Of a stretch of 64,000 bases of DNA, positions 12,184 through 22,658 are shown piece by piece (position 1 is the first letter of the stretch; every line of letters starts with the position of its first letter). Source of the stretch: Ptychodera flava (taxonomy: Eukaryota; Hemichordata; Enteropneusta; Ptychoderidae); the NCBI RefSeq assembly GCF_041260155.1, contig NW_027248277.1, forward strand, positions 5,130,410 through 5,194,409, given 5' to 3'. Made by a program: the position numbers and the translations under genes. The notes below the pieces were generated by a model that ran no database searches, was not told the origin of the DNA, and worked only from the letters and a program-made list of their open reading frames with translations.

Positions 12184-13161
12184 ATGGAATATGTTGACGA
12201 ACAGAGATTTTGTACAACGAACGACTGGCTTGTGATACATATGGACTTTCACAAAGCATTGCCTGCTCCTAAACTCAGTTCACAAGACTTTTATTTTAGA
12301 TCAACATTACAAATGAAACTGTTGGGAATTTACAACGGGACAACTGAGAAGATGCAATGTTATCTCTGGTCAGAGCTCGATGGTGGAAAATCACCCAATG
12401 AAGTTATGTCCTGTCTTAATCACTATATTCATAATACAGGAGTAACGAGTAGACACGCCATTTTCTACAGTGACAACTGCCGTGCAGAATTTAAGTGTGG
12501 GAATTTAATGTTTTATTTTGACCACCTGTTACGGAAAGGCGTCTTTCGACGAATTGATTACAAAACTCTAGTAGCTGGACATACCTACTCAACTTGTGAT
12601 AGAGTGTTTGCAGCCATAGAAAGGCGGGCAAGTCGTTTTCAAACCATAGAAACCCCACAGGATTGGATTGGTGTTATCAAAGGATCGTCTCTGAATGGAA
12701 ACATCGACGTGACAGTGATGACTTACAGTGACATTTTAAATTATTCCGAGTTTCTCAAAAATGAGTACATTGTGCGTTATAAAGATACAGAAAAGGAAAC
12801 ATTTTACTACCAAGATATGCATTTTTTCAACTTTGGAGAAGGCGAAAGGATAAATACTGACGGCGTTCTTAGCACATTCAGACACTCTGACAAGGTTTGG
12901 GTGCGCAAATCGCTCGATCCACGTGAGACACCGATTACTGTGGATTTCAGAAAGAAGAAGCAGCGGCGATGTTTGCAAGATTACGTACCACAACACGTCC
13001 GTCAAGAAACTAAACCCTTGCCAAGGAAACTCTGGAGGGACCTTCAAAGCCTAGCAACAAATTATCTGTCTCCAGAGGCAAAGGCATTTTACAAAAATCT
13101 ACCGGTGGAGGCAAGTAGCGGCTCTTTGGACCCTTATGATTTTGATGATAACGACGACTGA
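12184..13161 (+). CDS. C-terminal half of a DUF7869-type protein (RNase-H-like, putative DDE nuclease)
   Basis: Open frame of 325 aa. It carries the DUF7869 hallmarks in order: HMDFHKALPAPKL (residues 19-31, Asp21), a YLW strand (60-62), YSDNC (95-99, Asp97), AGHTYSTCD (131-139, His133 and Asp139) and VFAAIE (141-146, Glu146). Spaced acidic residues on predicted strands fit an RNase-H/DDE fold, although the family's activity is not established as far as I know. The tail is basic (around 250-265) and ends in an acidic 'DFDDNDD'. The frame stays open upstream of the ATG to about 12154, so translation may have begun in a preceding segment. That segment is missing here because the N-terminal half points the other way (11979 to 11008). 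Both halves are free of stops and frameshifts, so the rearrangement is probably recent, or the halves are now expressed separately. Confidence 0.75.
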   Translation: MEYVDEQRFCTTNDWLVIHMDFHKALPAPKLSSQDFYFRSTLQMKLLGIYNGTTEKMQCYLWSELDGGKSPNEVMSCLNHYIHNTGVTSRHAIFYSDNCRAEFKCGNLMFYFDHLLRKGVFRRIDYKTLVAGHTYSTCDRVFAAIERRASRFQTIETPQDWIGVIKGSSLNGNIDVTVMTYSDILNYSEFLKNEYIVRYKDTEKETFYYQDMHFFNFGEGERINTDGVLSTFRHSDKVWVRKSLDPRETPITVDFRKKKQRRCLQDYVPQHVRQETKPLPRKLWRDLQSLATNYLSPEAKAFYKNLPVEASSGSLDPYDFDDNDD

Positions 13162-13470
13162 AATGGACGGTGCACAGTCATTTTAGTTTGAAAGTTTCTG
13201 GCGGGTTTATGATAAGTTGCTATCTTCGAACACCTCCAAGGGTGAGATTTGTCTGACGTAAGGGCAAAGTTTCGGATTTGACTATTTGAATTTCAGTTCT
13301 TATGCAACACGTTCAACGTTTTATTTTGCCCGTACAACCCATCCACACACACTTGACCCACTGAAAAACGTAAATGGGCCACATTCGAAATTTTAGCTAT
13401 GTTCATTGTTTATTAGTCAATAAACACGCCTCTTCCCTGCAGTTCAATAGTTTGTACATTACTTTTCTGT
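13162..13470. other. Non-coding 3' flank of the DUF7869 C-half
   Basis: No ORF with recognisable content. No terminal inverted repeat matching the left side (10.3-11.0 kb) was found by eye, so the ends of any parent mobile element remain undefined. Confidence 0.4.
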
Positions 13471-13474
13471 CGTT

Positions 13475-13762
13475 TGTCTGTCTGGCTGTCTTTCTGACTG
13501 TCTGCCTGTCTCTCTGTCTCTCTGTTCGTCTCCCTTCGTTTTCCTTCACTTTCGGTTCATTCATTCATTAATCAGTGAATCAGTCAGTCGGACGGTCAGT
13601 CGGTCGGTCAATCACAAAAAAAATGTATTCATTCATTCATTCATTCATTCATTCATTCATTCATTCATTCATACATACATTCATTCATTCATTCATTCAT
13701 TCGTTTGTTCGTTTGTTCGTTTGTTCGTTTGTTCTTTCGTTCATTCATTCATTCTGATGGGC
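13475..13762. repeat. Simple repeats: (TGTC)-rich, (ATTC)n and (GTTTGTTC)n
   Basis: A run of TCTGTCTGCCTGTCTC-type repeats (about 13475-13530) is followed by an almost pure ATTC tetranucleotide tract (about 13625-13702) and a GTTTGTTC tract (about 13703-13740). Translated frames here are low-complexity artefacts. Confidence 0.95.
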
Positions 13763-14515
13763 CTTTTGTCCCAGTTAGTCAGTCGGACACTTATTATCTA
13801 TGTCCACTTGAGCCAACAACCAACGAATTTAAACAGAAATGGTCAGTCAATTCCAATTGTCAATGATCGGAATGTCAGTAGCGATTTGTGGGCCTAGAAA
13901 AATCTTAAATCAAATATAAATTGGCTGTAAAAATGGCTTTTAAGTGCATGTATTTTGAACTGGTTTCTATATACGTGAATAAACACGATGAAATTATGAT
14001 TGTGTTATCAGAACTCTGGTGATGTTTTACGATGTAAACATAGATCTATCACGGTGACGTCGCGTAGCACAGACGTTTGGAACAGCTTGCGACACTTCTA
14101 CGCGTAGTCAAAATTACGTGTAATATTTCCAGGATTTTCTTGATATTTTCTCTTAGCTTAGAAATTCGATCTCTTGAAGTGTAATCCTAAATTAGTAAGC
14201 ATCCTTCATGTGTCAAAATTTTGTACAGTATGCGTCAACATCGTCGATATTTGCGATTTATCCCCAAACGAATACAGTGTAAACCCAAATCTTAATGTTT
14301 TAGAGGTCAAAACGACATACAAACCTCGTACATTATACGTACGGACGTGGGAAAACTTACAAGGAAAGTATATATTTAGAAAATGTTCGTATCGTTGAGA
14401 AAACAATTTAGTTGAAATTACGAGATTTATTTTATTTCTGAACATTTGTGTCAAACACGCATAACTGAACTACAAAGTCTGTAAGTCATCGTGCATACAT
14501 GTACGTTAGTGCGCT
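13763..14515. other. Non-coding stretch, nothing recognised
   Basis: AT-rich unique sequence. Two overlapping frames of 74-82 aa on opposite strands (14174-14454) have no recognisable motif. Confidence 0.4.
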
Positions 14516-14519
14516 GCTA

Positions 14520-14730
14520 AACTCTCAAAGCCCTCTCGCCGTCTCCGCCAACTGATCTTTGCCACTCAGCGTTTCGAAGCTCGCCAGCGAGCCGGCCGAG
14601 CCGGCTAAGCTACGCTACGCAAAGCTACGCTGGCGTCTTGCTCTGCTAAACAGTTGAGGGCGCATCACTCTGGACAGTACGTAGCGGAACTTCTGCTGTG
14701 AGAGAGTCTAGTGCGCTGCGTGCGCGTAAA
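14520..14730. other. CpG-rich block in AT-rich surroundings
   Basis: Dense CG dinucleotides, GC-rich words such as GAGCCGGCCGAGCCGGCT, and short AAGCTACGCT repeats stand out from the flanks. It could be an unmethylated CpG island/promoter or the interior of an old transposon. No coding frame or transcript signal points to either. Confidence 0.4.
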
Positions 14731-15286
14731 TCTCTCTAATATCAAGAGAGTTTAACTTATTTTTATTTCATGAGATTTGCCAGCTGTGAGTATGCAAAAT
14801 GACCGTAAATGACGCAATGCTGGCTATCTATGCATTGCATTCCCACTTCTACATAAACAATGGTCACTCCAGTGTGGGGGCCAGTGACGTCGGCGATTCT
14901 GACAAGGTGGCAGGCACAGTTTCAGCAATCGTTTGGTAAACGAACGCTTTAAAAGTATAATATTATCTGCCGACGAAATCTGGTTTACTTTGTACCTTCA
15001 AACGATTGCAGATAACGCTACAGCTTAATCCTTACAGAATTAAGTGACACACGGTAGTGTTAAATTTTATTTCCCGTTTTTTGACGTTTGTGGCCGTCCT
15101 CCATCGTTTTGGCTCACGGGATCTATTGGTATCTATTGCCAACATGTCTCTAGCCGGCTGCTCTTTTCTCTGTCAGTAAAGGGAACAATACATCTGTTGG
15201 ACGTGAAGTATAGTAGTCAGGTTTCCTTCAAAGTTAGTACCCATGTTTTGGTAATTAATTGGTGTTGCTGACACGGTTGATTAAAG

Positions 15287-15309
15287 CACAGTCCCTCAGA
15301 GGGACTGTG
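15287..15309. repeat. Perfect 23-bp palindrome
   Basis: CACAGTCCCTC, one central base, then GAGGGACTGTG. Perfect 11-bp arms could form a hairpin. No T-run or other context assigns a function. Confidence 0.8.
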
Positions 15310-15797
15310 ATTAAAGGGACAAAGGCGTTCATTTCAAAGGCGCCCAGGCCTCGCAGTGTGTTTTTTTTTCTAACCGCAAACACTTTTGTGGTGGCTAAAT
15401 CACTTCACACATTGTGTCAAACAGAAGCCATTGTTCAACGTTAGCACGCACTTAATAAAACAATAAAGGACGTGTGCCGGAGACATATCACCGGCAGGTT
15501 GGCGACAAACATGTAAATACGATCTTTAAATGATCGTGTTCCCATGTGCATGATACACTAGCATTATAACACGGTTTATGTTTAAAATGTCGATTCTGAC
15601 ACTAAAAATTAGTTAAAATGTGGGTGCAAAGGTTAGTTTCATGGATACGTTTCATGTATTATAGCCGAATACTGCTAAATATATCTGCGAATGGCTATAA
15701 GTATCAGATGGTCATTAATATTTACTAAACATCGAAAACATTCCTTATTACCAGTATAGATTATAGTATCCAACTAGTGACGAAATAGAACAGAGTG

Positions 15798-15989
15798 AAC
15801 ACCTATTGCCTGGTCATGAGGGCTATAGCGCCCGTCTATTACCCCGAGGGACCGTGTGTTACCAGAAACACATCGCTATTCCCCGAGGCCGTAGGCCGAG
15901 GGGTATAGCGATGTGTTTCTGGTAACACACGGCCACGAGGGGTAACAGACGAGCGCTATAGCCCGAATAAAGACCAGGCGATAGGTGTT
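15798..15989. mobile_element. 192-bp foldback element (near-complete hairpin)
   Basis: The left arm starts AACACCTATTGCCTGGTC and the right arm ends with its near complement GACCAGGCGATAGGTGTT. The two arms match over almost their whole ~93 bp, with a few indels, around a CCGAGGCCGTAGGCCGAGG centre. Such long hairpins are typical of foldback MITEs and can be sources of small RNAs. No convincing target-site duplication is visible. It abuts the inverted-repeat element at 15991-16519. Confidence 0.8.
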
Positions 15990-15990
15990 T

Positions 15991-16519
15991 TATAACACAC
16001 CACATGCTCATGTTGTATTGTTATATAGTTTTTAATATGTTTTGATATTTTGCACCACAACAATCCATTGTGACAAGTTTACCGGGCGATGTTTCCACAG
16101 TGGTTTCAGTTGTACGTACATGGTACCACTATCTTTCAAAAAATATTCTAAGCATACCTAGCGACATCCTTAGTTGCACTTTAATCTTTTCCGTCGATGA
16201 GCTGTTCAAGTTCCTACGCTGTTGGAATGTTGGAAAATGTTGGAAAATCTGTTTCAGAGAATGTGTCGTCACCTATCCCGGACGCACATCACGTTTTAGT
16301 CACCCGCCATTGTTGCAAAGCTGCAGACGACAATACGGTCACGTGACCGGGCACTTTTCCAAATTTGGTCAGAACTATTTCCCTAGGGAAATAGCCTTTC
16401 AAAAAATACCCTCTGACGTCACTTTTGTCGATCCGATGGGGACTAGACGTATCTATTTTTCTCGTCACGTGACGTATTCTGGCGAATCGCGACATGGAAT
16501 GAGCGCGTGGTGTGTTATA
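15991..16519. mobile_element. Inverted-repeat element (MITE-like), ~529 bp
   Basis: The left end reads TATAACACACCACATGCTCA and the right end is the inverted TATAACACACCACGCGCTCA (as ...GAGCGCGTGGTGTGTTATA). A palindrome TATTTCCCTAGGGAAATA sits inside near 16376. No transposase is encoded; the 166-aa frame across it has unlikely composition. The adjoining foldback may have inserted beside or into its left terminus. Confidence 0.6.
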
Positions 16520-16636
16520 ATTGGGTATATTTTACAATCCCGCAGTCCTAGGAAATGGTTCCCCCGTTGAGAAAACATCTGACCATACATCCGAAATGCT
16601 GGTAACTAATCGATGATACCCCTGATCAATCACGTG
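16340..16636. promoter_or_regulatory. Three CACGTG E-boxes upstream of the SET gene
   Basis: Palindromic CACGTG sites occur at 16340-16345, 16466-16471 and 16631-16636, each extended to TCACGTGA; the last is ~144 bp before the SET-gene ATG. They match the bHLH-zip/CLEAR-type core. Two lie inside the inverted-repeat element, so they may be transposon sequence. Regulation of the gene is inference only. Confidence 0.35.
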
Positions 16637-16779
16637 ACCTTGTGTATGTAAATGTGGCATTCATGTATATTCTAGAAAGCTATTGTCTATTTGACGCATT
16701 TGTAGTTACTTAAGATTCAGTCTGTTGAGAAACAGTGCTAGCGAGACAACAGTTGGTGCTACTCTAGCAGTTACTAAAT

Positions 16780-19700
16780 ATGTCTAGTTGGATAAGGAAA
16801 CGACGGGGCCATGTGCGATCTATTGTCAACGCCACCCACCGATCTGTACAGTGTCCTTTTATACAAAAGTGGATGGATCAGCATTTGATATATACAAGAA
16901 AAGCGAGGGACTTTGTGCAGTCAAAGAAAATGTATGAATCGTACAGATCATGGGTTGAACGTTATTCATCGGGGGACCGGCAAGTATTAGTAATGGTGAC
17001 TGAATGTCGATTTTTCAAGGTGAGAACATAGTTCTGTGTAAATACCCCATCGTTTTCCAATGGTAGACTAGGGGAGGTAGACGGTAGACGACATTTCTTT
17101 TTGTGCATTTTTACTCGGACGGATGTGTAAGCATCAATGAAAAAAATACGTTTGCTTCCATTTCGCTTTCAGCAACTCAGTTCACGTATTCTACAAAACA
17201 AATATGTGACTAAATCGAAGTTAGACGGGACTAAAATTTACAGGGGAGTTATATTGAAATCTTCGGGGAGAATTTCGACGACAAAACCACAGTGGAATGT
17301 GCTGGCAAGAGCTGCGAGGAGTTTCCTTGATGATACGAACAGAGAATTACCACTTGAGGTAAGGACTTTTGTTGACTGCTTTAGATACTCGACAATGATG
17401 TGCACGGGGTTCTAGACGTTTCGGCACCAAGTCGTTTCGGCCCAAGACGTTTCGGCCTCCCGATTTCAGGCCCCAAGTCGTTTTGGCACCGCGACTGACC
17501 CAAGACGTTTCGGCACTACTCAGGGCTATCTGAGGGAACTAGTGCTGGAGCGTAATGTTGCAAATCAAAGCACTAGAAAAGTAAGTGTCAAATAACATTC
17601 ATGTACATCATGCTTCACTTTGTGAGAACATAGTAAGAGGCCGTAAGAAAAAAACTTCATATCGTTTTTAAATCTGTGACACAAGTTTATCGATAGCAAT
17701 AGCCGCCGACACGGCAAATGTTTGAAAGCGGTGCCAAAACAGCACGGCAAATGTCACACAAATGCACAGAAAAGTACTGGTCAGAACGCAAAGGTCACGC
17801 TTACGAATATGACTGGTCAGTCAATTACTAAATAGTTTGAAAACAAATCGAAACAGGGATGCCGAAACGTCTTGGGTTGCGGTGCCGAAATGACTTTGGG
17901 ACGGAAATTGCGAGGCCGAAACGACCAGTTACCATGTGCGCGCCTCTCCTGTACAACTGATTGCATGGTTTGCAGTAAAATGAGAATCAGAAATTTCACT
18001 AAATGTGCACAGTCTGCGCGTGAATCTTCTTCCAATTGTGCTTTGATCATGGATGTAAAAATTTTTTTACATCCATGCTTTGATAGATATGAAATGAATT
18101 TTATTGCCTACAGAAACGTGTCTGATGATCAAAGGTCAATTATAAACAAATTAAACAATTAAAATGATTTGTCATGATTGTGTTGCTAATATCGGTAAAA
18201 CGTGCATTTGAAACTACGAAAATGCTTCGAGTGTACAACTCAACTGATAATAAATTAAAGATGCCGTAAGATAAGAATCACTGACCGTCGATTTACGATA
18301 TGAATCACAAACTATCGATTCGGTAAAACCAGCATATTTGTAATCATTGAGTTCAAATGTATAATATTTTACAAACTGCTGTCTATCGGCTTATAACATC
18401 TAACAGCCTGAGTGCCCAATCGGTCAAGACAAAACCTCGCGGGATTTTCTTTCAAATAATGAAACAAGTTCACAGTAGGGATGAGCTAGGGTAGTTTCGC
18501 CACAGGAAACAACGGGCACTCACGCCACGGAGTTTGAATATCAATCATGGCCTCTCACCTGACGCTACAGACAAATAATTTTATATTGCATCAGTCTTGA
18601 CTTCGCTTTCACTGATAATAGATTTAGTGTCCGTGGTTCGAGATAGCTTGACTGTCACAACATTTACATTGAAACGCAACAGACTCTCCATACATTTTTT
18701 GTGGCAAGTAATGCGAATCCAGGAAAACGTATATAATTATTCACGAATTTGGTTTACCATGTTACTTGTTTACTTTTTTCTAACACACTGAGTATGGTTA
18801 TTGTTTTTAAATCGGCAGTCTCCCTTACATGAATAAGTGAAGCGTTAACTTGTGAACTACAGGTCCGACTGTTAAAGACATGTAGTAGGGTGATCAATAT
18901 GCCTTGAAGTGGCAATCACAAATGAGGAGCGGGATAGGTGCGGCCATGGTGTGGCTTTGTCGTGACCCATAGTCAATTTATGTGTATATAGAGAACTGCA
19001 GGCATGAACTGATATGCCCTGTTGGCAACTTTGTATTGAGTGTGAAGTACATACATGCATGTGCGAGTGTATGCAATCCTTTGGCCTTAGATTGGGCGAA
19101 AGGATGCGCCACTGTATGGCTTAGGCCTAACGTCTTGTCTTAATTATCTTTGTAGGTGAGAACTGTTCGCGACAGACGAGATGCAGGGCGATGTGTGTTT
19201 TTGACGAGGGATATTGAGGCTTGGGATGTTGTGTGCGAGTACCAGGGGAAGCTGATAAGTGTGGAGGAGTCAAAGCGACGGGAGGAAGTGTACAGACGAG
19301 AGGGGAAATGTCCACGAATGCTTCACGTTATCGGACAAAAGCACGAAGTGTAAGTGTAATAAATTTGAGCACAGACAGTACTTAGAGCGAGAGTATGCAT
19401 TGTGTTTCTTTTTGTGTGTTTTCTCCAGGAGACTCCGTGCGTAATTGATAATTGCTCAAGATTATGCGAAAACAAAGACAAGATTTGGATACGGAAATTA
19501 TTATGTGGCTGAGAATGCATTTACATGCATTTTGCCAGCATGACAGTGGCAATGCACCACCATGTCAATGTGTTAACTACCTGACGCGCTGACAAACAAA
19601 CAATAAACAAACAAACAAACAAACAAACAAAGTTTACAATGACCAGCTGTCCCACAAACAATACAGTTGTATACGACGCACGGGCGACACACATACAAGC

Positions 19701-20190
19701 CAATGGTATCGTACTGCCTGTCAAAACCATGTTTACTTTGCATTGCTCTCAGGCCAAAACACTGCATCATGGCTTCCGCTTAGCACTACACGGCAACAAC
19801 AACACGAACTCTCATGGAAACACTTTCGAGGTTATAAGTGTTTTGAATTCGCAAGTTCTTTAATTATCTGCGATCTTAAATTTTGTGCGCATCAATCACA
19901 ATCACAATGTTATTTGCAGACTATTTTCATGATAAAATTATAGTAAAACATAACTTGTTTTTTTTTTAATCAGCATCGACGGATACGACGTTCCGGATGG
20001 TGTGGAGAATGTCGGAGGTCTCGTTAATCACAGCGCCAACAACGTTAACCTGCAATTATTTCGGATAGGAGATCGTGTAGTGTTTTTGGCAACGAAAAAT
20101 CTTTGTCGGGGAGTAGAACTGTTATACAACTATGGTGACGGTGGTGAAGAGGATTTCTTTAGAAGTTCTCAGACACTTACCGAAAATTAA
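16780..20190 (+). CDS. SET-domain protein lysine methyltransferase-like gene, KMT5A/PR-Set7-like, four exons
   Basis: Exons 16780-17019, 17173-17358, 19156-19349 and 19974-20190 join with phases 0, 0 and 2 and GT-AG introns into 278 codons plus stop. Residues 1-142 are basic and unrecognised. The SET domain is 143-262: DAGRCVFLTRDIEAWDVVCEY (from 151), IDGYD (208), ENVGGLVNHS (218-227) and VELLYNYGD (254-262). The order and the absence of a cysteine-rich pre- or post-SET resemble the KMT5A group, which methylates histone H4 Lys20. The NH pair (225-226) and Tyr260 are kept. The AdoMet-loop GxG reads Gly153-Arg154-Cys155, losing the second glycine, so activity is uncertain. Intron 2 (1.8 kb) holds an inverted-repeat element. 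The stop codon TAA is inside a TTAA transposon target site. Start chosen as the only ATG opening exon 1; an upstream exon is possible. Confidence 0.82.
17440..17932. mobile_element. Inverted-repeat element with GTTTCGGC sub-repeats in SET intron 2
   Basis: A ~75-bp arm (about 17440-17518) carrying CCCAAGACGTTTCGGCA and CAAGTCGTTTTGGCACCGC recurs inverted at about 17859-17932. The left side also has extra copies of the short AAGWCGTTTCGGC word from 17413. No protein is encoded, so it is non-autonomous. It does not disturb the splice junctions at 17359 and 19155. Confidence 0.65.
18048..18077. repeat. 30-bp perfect-type hairpin
   Basis: CATGGATGTAAAAA followed by its complement TTTTTTACATCCATG. 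It lies in SET intron 2 just after the inverted-repeat element; role unknown. Confidence 0.65.
19594..19632. repeat. (AAAC)n microsatellite
   Basis: Ten or so AAAC units (ACAAACAAAC...) in SET intron 3. Confidence 0.95.
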
Positions 20191-20567
20191 AGCCCCATTA
20201 ACTTTACTGTTTGTGCTATCTTAATTATGTCGGTTTCTGATCAAACGCAAATTATGGAAAAATTTATTCCCAAACATTGGCCACAGAAAGTTTCAAAACC
20301 TTGCTAACGGGGAGACAACTTAATATTTTACCAGGTAAATTATTTTTTACTTGAAAGCCAAGGGCGTGCTTAAATTTGATTGACACAATCTACCTGTTAA
20401 GGATTGAAATAGCAACATTCTCCGAGTAAAAGTCCCATCAGCTGTTCTTGACCAATACTAGAAAACTTTCTGTGTCCACACTATGGGTAAAACTTTGGCT
20501 TGAGTTTATACTTTTGATTTAAAATTCTCATGATAAAAATAATTCGAAAGATACAGCTATTGAGCCT
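20191..20567. mobile_element. TTAA-target MITE at the SET stop codon, 377 bp
   Basis: TTAA at 20187-20190 and at 20568-20571 flank an element whose ends are imperfect inverted repeats: left AGCCCCATTAACTTTACTG, right (reversed) AGGCTCAATAGCTGTATC. The same terminal pattern and target are seen in the 625-bp element at 50246-50870. TTAA duplication is typical of piggyBac and Kolobok superfamilies. No transposase ORF is present. The left TTAA supplies the TAA stop of the SET gene, so the element would form the start of its 3' UTR. Confidence 0.7.
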
Positions 20568-20574
20568 TTAATAT

Positions 20575-20900
20575 AACCAGGTTATTACAAAAAAATACCG
20601 GTATTTACGTCCGAGTACGTCGTGCAATGTACGAGGATATAAGATAACATTATTGTTTTGCACCTTTCAGTTGAATTTTATGTGCAAATTTGAAAAATAT
20701 TGCTTCAAAAACTGCCGATGCGAACAACTGTCAACGGCATATTGACAACGCAAAAAAAATGCTACAATGTATGTTGTTTTCGTCCTAGACGCCTGTGTAC
20801 TAGTGCGTGCTCTGATCTGGGGTGTTGTGACAATGCCTGGCACCTCCATTGTACGGTGTACTCATGACGTAAATCCCGGTATTTTATGAATAACCTTGTT
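20575..20900. mobile_element. Inverted-repeat element, ~326 bp
   Basis: Left arm 20575-20611 (AACCAGGTTATTAC...TACCGGTATTTACGTC) pairs with right arm 20866-20900 (GACGTAAATCCCGGTATTTT...AATAACCTTGTT). It sits 4 bp after the TTAA of the previous MITE. A 41-bp interior segment (20682-20721, GTGCAAATTTGAAAAATATT...) recurs directly outside the element at 20909-20950, suggesting two copies or a rearrangement. Confidence 0.6.
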
Positions 20901-20950
20901 ATTATTACGTGCAAATCTAAAAAAATATTGCTTTAAAAAACTGCCGATGC

Positions 20951-21601
20951 CAATATCGGATTTTCGATCGTGGTATAGCGTTTTGAGTACAATACTGAAT
21001 GCGCACGACAGTGAGCGGTCTGATCACATTGTGTGGGTTTGGCTGGCGCAAAGCCAATTTCAAGTTGTGAATTATGAAGAACGAAATCTTCGCCTAGTGG
21101 GGAAAATCACGCAATCTCACCATCGTGAATTTGTTTTTCGAGAAAAAAATTGGTTTGAGACTGTGCGGTGAAACTCCATATAAGTTACGGCAGTAGGTGC
21201 ATGAAAAATAACGGAATTTACTCAATGATGCTTTTTATTTTTCTTGCAAGTGAGCAAATATTGCGTTGTAAAAATGTCGGCTTGAACGAAACCCTGTCCA
21301 ATAATTTCTCTTTAGAATTTTGAATTTCTCTTTTGTCTTTAATTTTGTCTTGTAAATTACCATTGACTGCCTGCCTAGGCTAATACATTGATAAGCTTGT
21401 TCTGTAGTGTAGTGTGATACCAAGAATCCCTAACGCTTTACCAGACGTTTTTACGGACTCTTATTTTGTTGGGTGATTCTCCGTCATTTAATATTTATTG
21501 TATACAATTTCAATGTACATTGTATATCTAAACTCTGACTAATTATTAAATATGTCTTTTACTTGGTATGGCAGCCAAGAGAACGTACACAGTTGTCCGA
21601 C
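20951..21601. other. Unassigned stretch
   Basis: A 91-aa plus-strand frame (20896-21171) has no motif I recognise and starts in repeat sequence. Otherwise AT-rich, nothing supported. Confidence 0.35.
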
Positions 21602-21877
21602 TACGTTACTGGTATTGGAGAGTGTTTGATGAATCACAAGTACATGTATGATGCTGTGTTTTGAGTTTTTCAACTAAAGAAATAGACAAATCATTTCGAT
21701 CATCCAGCTTGACATCGTCAAGCGTTATTTAAAAGAGAATACGTTACTGGTATTGGAGAATGTTTGATGAATCACAAGTACATGTATGATGCTGTGTTTT
21801 GAGTTTTTCAACTAAAGAAATAGACAAATCATTTCGATCATCCAGCTTGACATCGTCAAGCGTTATTCAAAGGAGAA
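21602..21877. repeat. Tandem duplication of a 138-bp unit (two copies)
   Basis: Copy 1 at 21602-21739 and copy 2 at 21740-21877 begin TACGTTACTGGTATTGGAGA and differ at only about three bases. Each contains a small hairpin CTTGACATCGTCAAG. The near-identity means a recent event. Confidence 0.95.
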
Positions 21878-22640
21878 CATCCTTCGTATTTATTGAGAGA
21901 CAACAGGAATGATCTTTAAAAAAACATTATTTAAATATAGACACCTTCCCTTTCACACCTGATATACAGTACTTTCTTTCGGGCTTATACATGTACAGCA
22001 CCATAGCTTGCAGAACTGTGTAGAATATTCATCTGCATATTCAGCTTGACACTTTAATCGCCACTTGATGTGAAAACAATTCAATGGCTTAGGGGTGGAA
22101 CATTTCATATCTCCGAGGGGGTCTGAAAGATTTTGGAAAAGAAACATTCCCAGCAATCGTCAATTAAAAAGATAAGCAGCAGATAGATGGCTTGACGTAA
22201 AACGTTTTCAACCTAGAAAAATATGGCGCCTCATCATTCTTCTAGGACCCCCCCTCCGTTGAATATCGAATTGTCCATCCATTATATAGGTAGTTTTATG
22301 AGAGCGATCTCTTTTCATCTGAGAAATTCATCTGGTTTCGGTTTACGAGAATCGGAAGTCTAAGGTAAATACTTGATCTTGAATTGATGTGGAAGAGTTC
22401 ATATGACGCGTTATTACATACATGTAAGGGGATGACCAGCCTCCCGGGACCAGCCTAAATTGCTGAGGAATGAACTCGGAAACAAAATTGGTGAAATAAA
22501 CTCAATTTGAACTAGCGATTAGATTCGGTTGAAGAAATGTTATGAAATATTCAGCTTCGAATAACAATTGCCTAAACATTTCTGAATAATACCCATCAGC
22601 TGCCATTTGAGAAAGACACCCTCCTTCTAAAGTGTAGTTA
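21878..22640. other. Non-coding stretch, nothing recognised
   Basis: Unique AT-rich sequence with no ORF of recognisable content. It includes the region that would hold the promoter of the endonuclease gene; no TATA box is evident. Confidence 0.4.
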
Positions 22641-22658
22641 AACTTGACCAGAACGACA

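Noticed and set aside
12736..13047. 103-aa minus-strand ORF
   Set aside because: Shadow of the DUF7869 C-terminal half.
13575..13757. Ser/Ile/His repeat ORF
   Set aside because: Translation of an ATTC microsatellite.
16070..16570. 166-aa plus-strand ORF
   Set aside because: It runs across an inverted-repeat element and its palindromes, starts without supported context and shows no motif.
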